In this document: in pieces, positions 5,076-7,504 of the stretch
Numbering within the stretch: position 1 is the stretch's first letter
Layout: each line of letters starts with the position of its first letter
Source: Bacteroidales bacterium UBA4073
GTDB lineage: Bacteria; Bacteroidota; Bacteroidia; Bacteroidales; Tenuifilaceae
Reading direction: 5' to 3'
DNA: 7,504 nucleotides
NCBI GenBank assembly: GCA_002383425.1
Contig: DFYV01000116.1
Location: forward strand, 1-7,504
Notes under the pieces: generated by a model
Told to the model about the DNA's origin: nothing
The model's database searches: none
Seen by the model: only the letters and a program-made list of their open reading frames with translations
Translations under genes and position numbers: made by a program

Positions 5076-6314
5076 ATGATAAACAAACAATCACTTATCG
5101 ATCGCTTTATTCGGTACGTTAAAATTGACACCCAAAGCGACGATACTGTAACCGACAGGTTTCCCAGTACAGAAAAACAGCTCGAATTATCGAACCTTCT
5201 GGTTAAAGAGCTCAAAGAGTTAGGTGTACAAGATGTTGAAATTGACCAGTACGGTTACGTAATGGCTACTATTCCTGCTAATATCGATAAACAGGTACCC
5301 GTTCTGGGATTTTTGGCGCACGTAGATACTGCTCCTGATATGCCGGGTAAAAATGTTAATCCGAGGTTTGTGGAAAACTACGACGGAGCTGATATTGTCC
5401 TGAACAAGGAACTGAATGTCATACTATCCCCCGCAGAATTCCCTGAACTTAAGAATTATCTGGGACAAACCCTTATTGTAACCGATGGAACCACGTTGCT
5501 TGGTGCCGATGACAAGGCTGGCGTAGCCGAGATAATGACCGCTGTGGAATACATGCTCCAAACCCCTCACTTTAAACACGGAAAAATTCGTATAGGCTTT
5601 ACTGTTGACGAAGAGGTAGGCCGTGGCGTCGATCACTTTGATGTTGCCCGATTTGGAGCCGAGTTTGCCTATACCCTTGATGGAGGCGCTATTGGTGAGC
5701 TGGAATTCGAAAACTTTAATGCGGCTAGCGCTAAAATTACCATTCAAGGGCGTAACATTCATCCGGGATATGCAAAAGACAAAATGCTTAATGCCTTACT
5801 AATAGCTCAGGAATTCAACAGTTTGCTTCCAGCTCATGAGCGTCCGGAACATACGCAAGATTACGAAGGGTTTTACCATCTGATAAAAATGGATGGCTCG
5901 GTGGAAAAAGCAACATTCCAGTACATTATTCGCGACCACGACCGTAAAAAGTTTGAGGCACGCAAGGCATACATGCAACGCATTGCCGATTACATGAATG
6001 CCAAATACAGTGGCGGAACTGTTGCTCTGGAACTGAAAGATCAATACTATAACATGCGCGAAAAGGTTGAACCGGTTTACCATGTAGTTTCAACCGCCAT
6101 TAACGCCATGGAAGCCGTTGGCGTTAAACCTGTGGTTAAACCCATTCGCGGTGGCACCGACGGTGCGCGACTTTCGTATATGGGACTCCCCTGCCCCAAC
6201 CTTTTTGCAGGTGGCGAAAACTTTCATGGTAAACATGAATATGTTCCTGTTGAAAGCATGGTTAAGGCAACCGAGGTTTTACTAAAAATCGTTGAGCTAT
6301 ACGCCTCAAAGTAA
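5076..6314 (+). CDS. pepT: Peptidase T (tripeptide aminopeptidase)
   Basis: This 412-aa cytoplasmic zinc aminopeptidase belongs to family M20B. It removes the N-terminal residue from tripeptides in the last steps of peptide breakdown. All expected active-site landmarks are present: GFLAHVDTAPD (78-88) with zinc ligand His82 and Asp84; LLGADDKAG (141-149) with bridging Asp145; GFTVDEEVGRG (174-184) with catalytic Glu179 and ligand Glu180; TLDGG (200-204) with ligand Asp202; and GGENFHGKHEYVP (379-391) with ligand His384. The substrate motif PIRGGTDGARLSYMGLPCPN is at 356-375, and the dimerisation region lies between about 210 and 320. Length matches the family (about 410). ATG 5076 gives the normal N-terminus MINKQSLIDRFIRYVKIDTQ. 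There is no clear Shine-Dalgarno. The gene lies just outside the cassette and is compositionally ordinary. It may have been adjacent to the OPT gene before the cassette arrived. Confidence 0.97.
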   Translation: MINKQSLIDRFIRYVKIDTQSDDTVTDRFPSTEKQLELSNLLVKELKELGVQDVEIDQYGYVMATIPANIDKQVPVLGFLAHVDTAPDMPGKNVNPRFVENYDGADIVLNKELNVILSPAEFPELKNYLGQTLIVTDGTTLLGADDKAGVAEIMTAVEYMLQTPHFKHGKIRIGFTVDEEVGRGVDHFDVARFGAEFAYTLDGGAIGELEFENFNAASAKITIQGRNIHPGYAKDKMLNALLIAQEFNSLLPAHERPEHTQDYEGFYHLIKMDGSVEKATFQYIIRDHDRKKFEARKAYMQRIADYMNAKYSGGTVALELKDQYYNMREKVEPVYHVVSTAINAMEAVGVKPVVKPIRGGTDGARLSYMGLPCPNLFAGGENFHGKHEYVPVESMVKATEVLLKIVELYASK

Positions 6315-6347
6315 TCGGATTAGCAAGAAAACCGTACAAAAAACGAC

Positions 6348-6403
6348 TTGTATTCACGAAGTCCCGATTTATTGGGATTTCCCGAAGCGCAGCGTGAATA
6401 CAA
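6348..6403. repeat. 11-bp inverted repeat (hairpin) after pepT
   Basis: TTGTATTCACG (6348-6358) and CGTGAATACAA (6393-6403) are perfect inverted copies. Inside, TCCCGATTTATTGGGA forms a smaller hairpin. It starts about 34 bases after the pepT stop. There is no T run after it, so it is more likely a REP-like element or mRNA 3'-end stabiliser than an intrinsic terminator. Confidence 0.6.
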
Positions 6404-6576
6404 CATTGCAAAGTGAATATTGCAAAATGCAAATTGCAAAGTCATTTTCCCTCTCCTTTGGCAGTGATTACGGATTTTGCAACAATTTTTAATGCTACTT
6501 GCTGCGAAGTCTAATAATCGTTCCGATAAATCCGTTCCTTTTGCATTTTTCAATTTGCATTCTGCATTTTGCATTG
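6404..6576. repeat. Nested TGCAAA-type palindromic repeat
   Basis: The outer arms (6404-6441 and 6538-6576) are rich in TGCAAA and TTTGCA words and inversely related; the core AATGCAAATTG (6426-6436) pairs perfectly with CAATTTGCATT (6551-6561). A second inner pair, ACGGATTT (6470-6477) and AAATCCGT (6528-6535), is nested inside. The whole is a 173-bp symmetrical element without coding capacity, similar in style to intergenic repeats of other Bacteroidota. Confidence 0.65.
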
Positions 6577-6589
6577 AGCCATTGCGACT

Positions 6590-6613
6590 AACGAGGGGCT
6601 TCCCCTCGTTTTT
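6590..6613 (+). terminator. Intrinsic terminator between pepT and lipoprotein gene
   Basis: AACGAGGGG (6590-6598) and CCCCTCGTT (6602-6610) form a perfect 9-bp stem with a CTT loop, followed on the plus strand by TTTTTAC. This is a textbook rho-independent terminator for plus-strand transcripts, so it would stop pepT read-through from entering the lipoprotein gene antisense. The T run overlaps the lipoprotein stop codon (6612-6614). On the minus strand the hairpin is followed by AGTCGC, so it is a poor terminator in that direction. Confidence 0.8.
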
Positions 6614-7487
6614 ACTTTTTGGTAAAAGGTTCCAGTATCTCCCAGAAAATTCGGAAACCACCAGGAGCATCGTAGTGATAGTAAAGGTAAATCTTTTCGG
6701 ATAGCGGGTCATAGTGGGAGTATAGCAAGCTATTATACGGATCGCCTTCCTCAACAATATAGTCAAAACCGAACACCTCAAACGAAATGCTATTATCCGG
6801 ATTAACGGTTATATTCATGGTCTCACCATATTCACCCCAAACGGCAAAATTGGTGTAACAGCTACTACCGTCAATAGTAATCAACTCTTTTGTGAACTGC
6901 ATATCACGGTATGGCTCGGTGGGATAAGTCCCGAAATTTGGGTGGAAGTAGGTTAAATCCGACAGGTAAAAACCTGCATAGCTATTGGCCACCAGAACCT
7001 CAGTTTGCGAATTGCTTGTCACCTCCCGTCCATCATCAAGTACCGACACATACTTAAGTATGAAATAATCGCCAATATCGGCATTCGTTGGATCATCGGG
7101 CAGGGTGTAGTTTTCGAGCTGAATACCATCCTTGAGCTGTTGCCAGGTGAATGCCTGACTTAGCATAATGGTGTCCGAGAGGTTTTGTCCGCTTACGCTG
7201 ATATTTCCAAGTTCCACAAAGTCCGATGATTGGTTTGTGGCATTATGGAAGAATTGCTTATAAACCTTTACTTCCTGTATGGCAGGCCCCTGATACACCT
7301 TTATTTCAACATCCACGCTGCTTGACGATTTTGGTAGTAATTGCACCAACCAAGGGCCTTCAACTAAACCTCCGGTTTTTACATCGGATGTCATCAAGTC
7401 GTCATCCATCAGGCAGGAGCTCATCAGCATGGTAAAGGCAGCTATGAGTACAGCTACCTGCATCGATTTAATATTTGTAATTTTCAT
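6612..7487 (-). CDS. Bacteroidota-type surface lipoprotein, function unknown
   Basis: This 291-aa protein has a lipoprotein signal peptide: basic MKITNIK, a hydrophobic core (9-22) and the lipobox MSSC with lipidated Cys25. Residues after the Cys are LMDDD; an acidic cluster just after the Cys is typical of Bacteroidota lipoproteins exported to the cell surface. The mature protein is rich in beta-type sequence and aromatic residues. Examples are SYAGFYLSDLTYFHP, beginning about residue 168, and KIYLYYHYDAPGGFRIFWEI near the C-terminus. It resembles accessory lipoproteins of SusC/SusD-type loci in style, but I cannot assign a family. Such partners would lie to the right, outside the window. 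The ATG at 7487 is preceded by an A/T-rich leader (TATAAATTTAAACAG) that recurs in the repeats at 1-23 and 159-181. It converges with pepT. Confidence 0.88.
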   Translation of the reverse strand: MKITNIKSMQVAVLIAAFTMLMSSCLMDDDLMTSDVKTGGLVEGPWLVQLLPKSSSSVDVEIKVYQGPAIQEVKVYKQFFHNATNQSSDFVELGNISVSGQNLSDTIMLSQAFTWQQLKDGIQLENYTLPDDPTNADIGDYFILKYVSVLDDGREVTSNSQTEVLVANSYAGFYLSDLTYFHPNFGTYPTEPYRDMQFTKELITIDGSSCYTNFAVWGEYGETMNITVNPDNSISFEVFGFDYIVEEGDPYNSLLYSHYDPLSEKIYLYYHYDAPGGFRIFWEILEPFTKK

Positions 7488-7504
7488 CTGTTTAAATTTA
7501 TACA
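7482..7504. repeat. Right copy of 23-bp terminal direct repeat
   Basis: These last 23 bases equal bases 1-23 exactly. They cover the lipoprotein start codon (7485-7487) and its immediate leader. If the ends were joined as one overlap, the palindromic tandem repeat of 1-310 would lie directly upstream of the lipoprotein gene. Confidence 0.8.

Larger units (their letters stand above)
6315..6589. other. Repeat-filled convergent spacer
   Basis: The stretch between pepT and the oppositely oriented lipoprotein gene holds no credible gene. It contains a hairpin (6348-6403) and a nested palindromic repeat (6404-6576). Short open frames crossing it (6292-6492, 6477-6704 on plus; 6320-6781 on minus) are overlaps with the real genes or read through the repeats. 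Confidence 0.7.

Noticed and set aside
6320..6781. 153-codon minus-strand open frame
   Set aside because: It overlaps the 3' part of the lipoprotein gene in another frame and then runs through repeat DNA; the lipoprotein frame is far more convincing.

Overview
The window looks like chromosomal DNA from a Bacteroidota member, probably Bacteroidales or a relative. The evidence is indirect: an acidic-flanked lipoprotein of Bacteroidota style, A/T-rich intergenic DNA full of CGCAAAG-type and TGCAAA-type palindromic repeats, a TAnnTTTG promoter element, and almost no Shine-Dalgarno sequences. No rRNA, tRNA, CRISPR array, integrase or transposase gene is visible.

Layout. Bases 1-310 hold two tandem copies of a roughly 155-bp palindromic repeat. 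Bases 311-730 are non-coding, with a CCTTTAT microsatellite and an inverted repeat just before the first gene. A plus-strand OPT-family oligopeptide transporter fills 731-2719. It is followed by a small element with imperfect 18-bp terminal inverted repeats (2758-2961). Bases 3152-5001 look like one mobile gene cassette: an A/T-rich, tightly packed three-gene operon bounded by two attC-like recombination sites (3032-3161 and 4873-5010). Plus-strand pepT (tripeptidase) follows at 5076-6314. A repeat-rich convergent spacer with an intrinsic terminator (6590-6613) separates it from a minus-strand lipoprotein gene (6612-7487) that begins just inside the right edge.

How the genes may work together. 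The OPT transporter imports oligopeptides and PepT cleaves tripeptides in the cytoplasm, so the two would form a sensible peptide-use pair. The cassette sits between them and is very different in base composition: 14 of 60 G+C at 3781-3840 against 31 of 60 at 2041-2100 by hand count. It encodes a TIGR04255-family protein, an unrecognised 114-aa protein, and a 177-aa protein with SQSCDL and LLPPYREHLSQ motifs. Their joint function is unknown. A cassette-borne, sporadically distributed three-gene module of this kind is the most likely new system here; a defence or stress role is only a guess.

The window begins and ends with the same 23 bases. This could mean a circular overlap, an assembly break at a dispersed repeat, or chance placement next to two related leader sequences.
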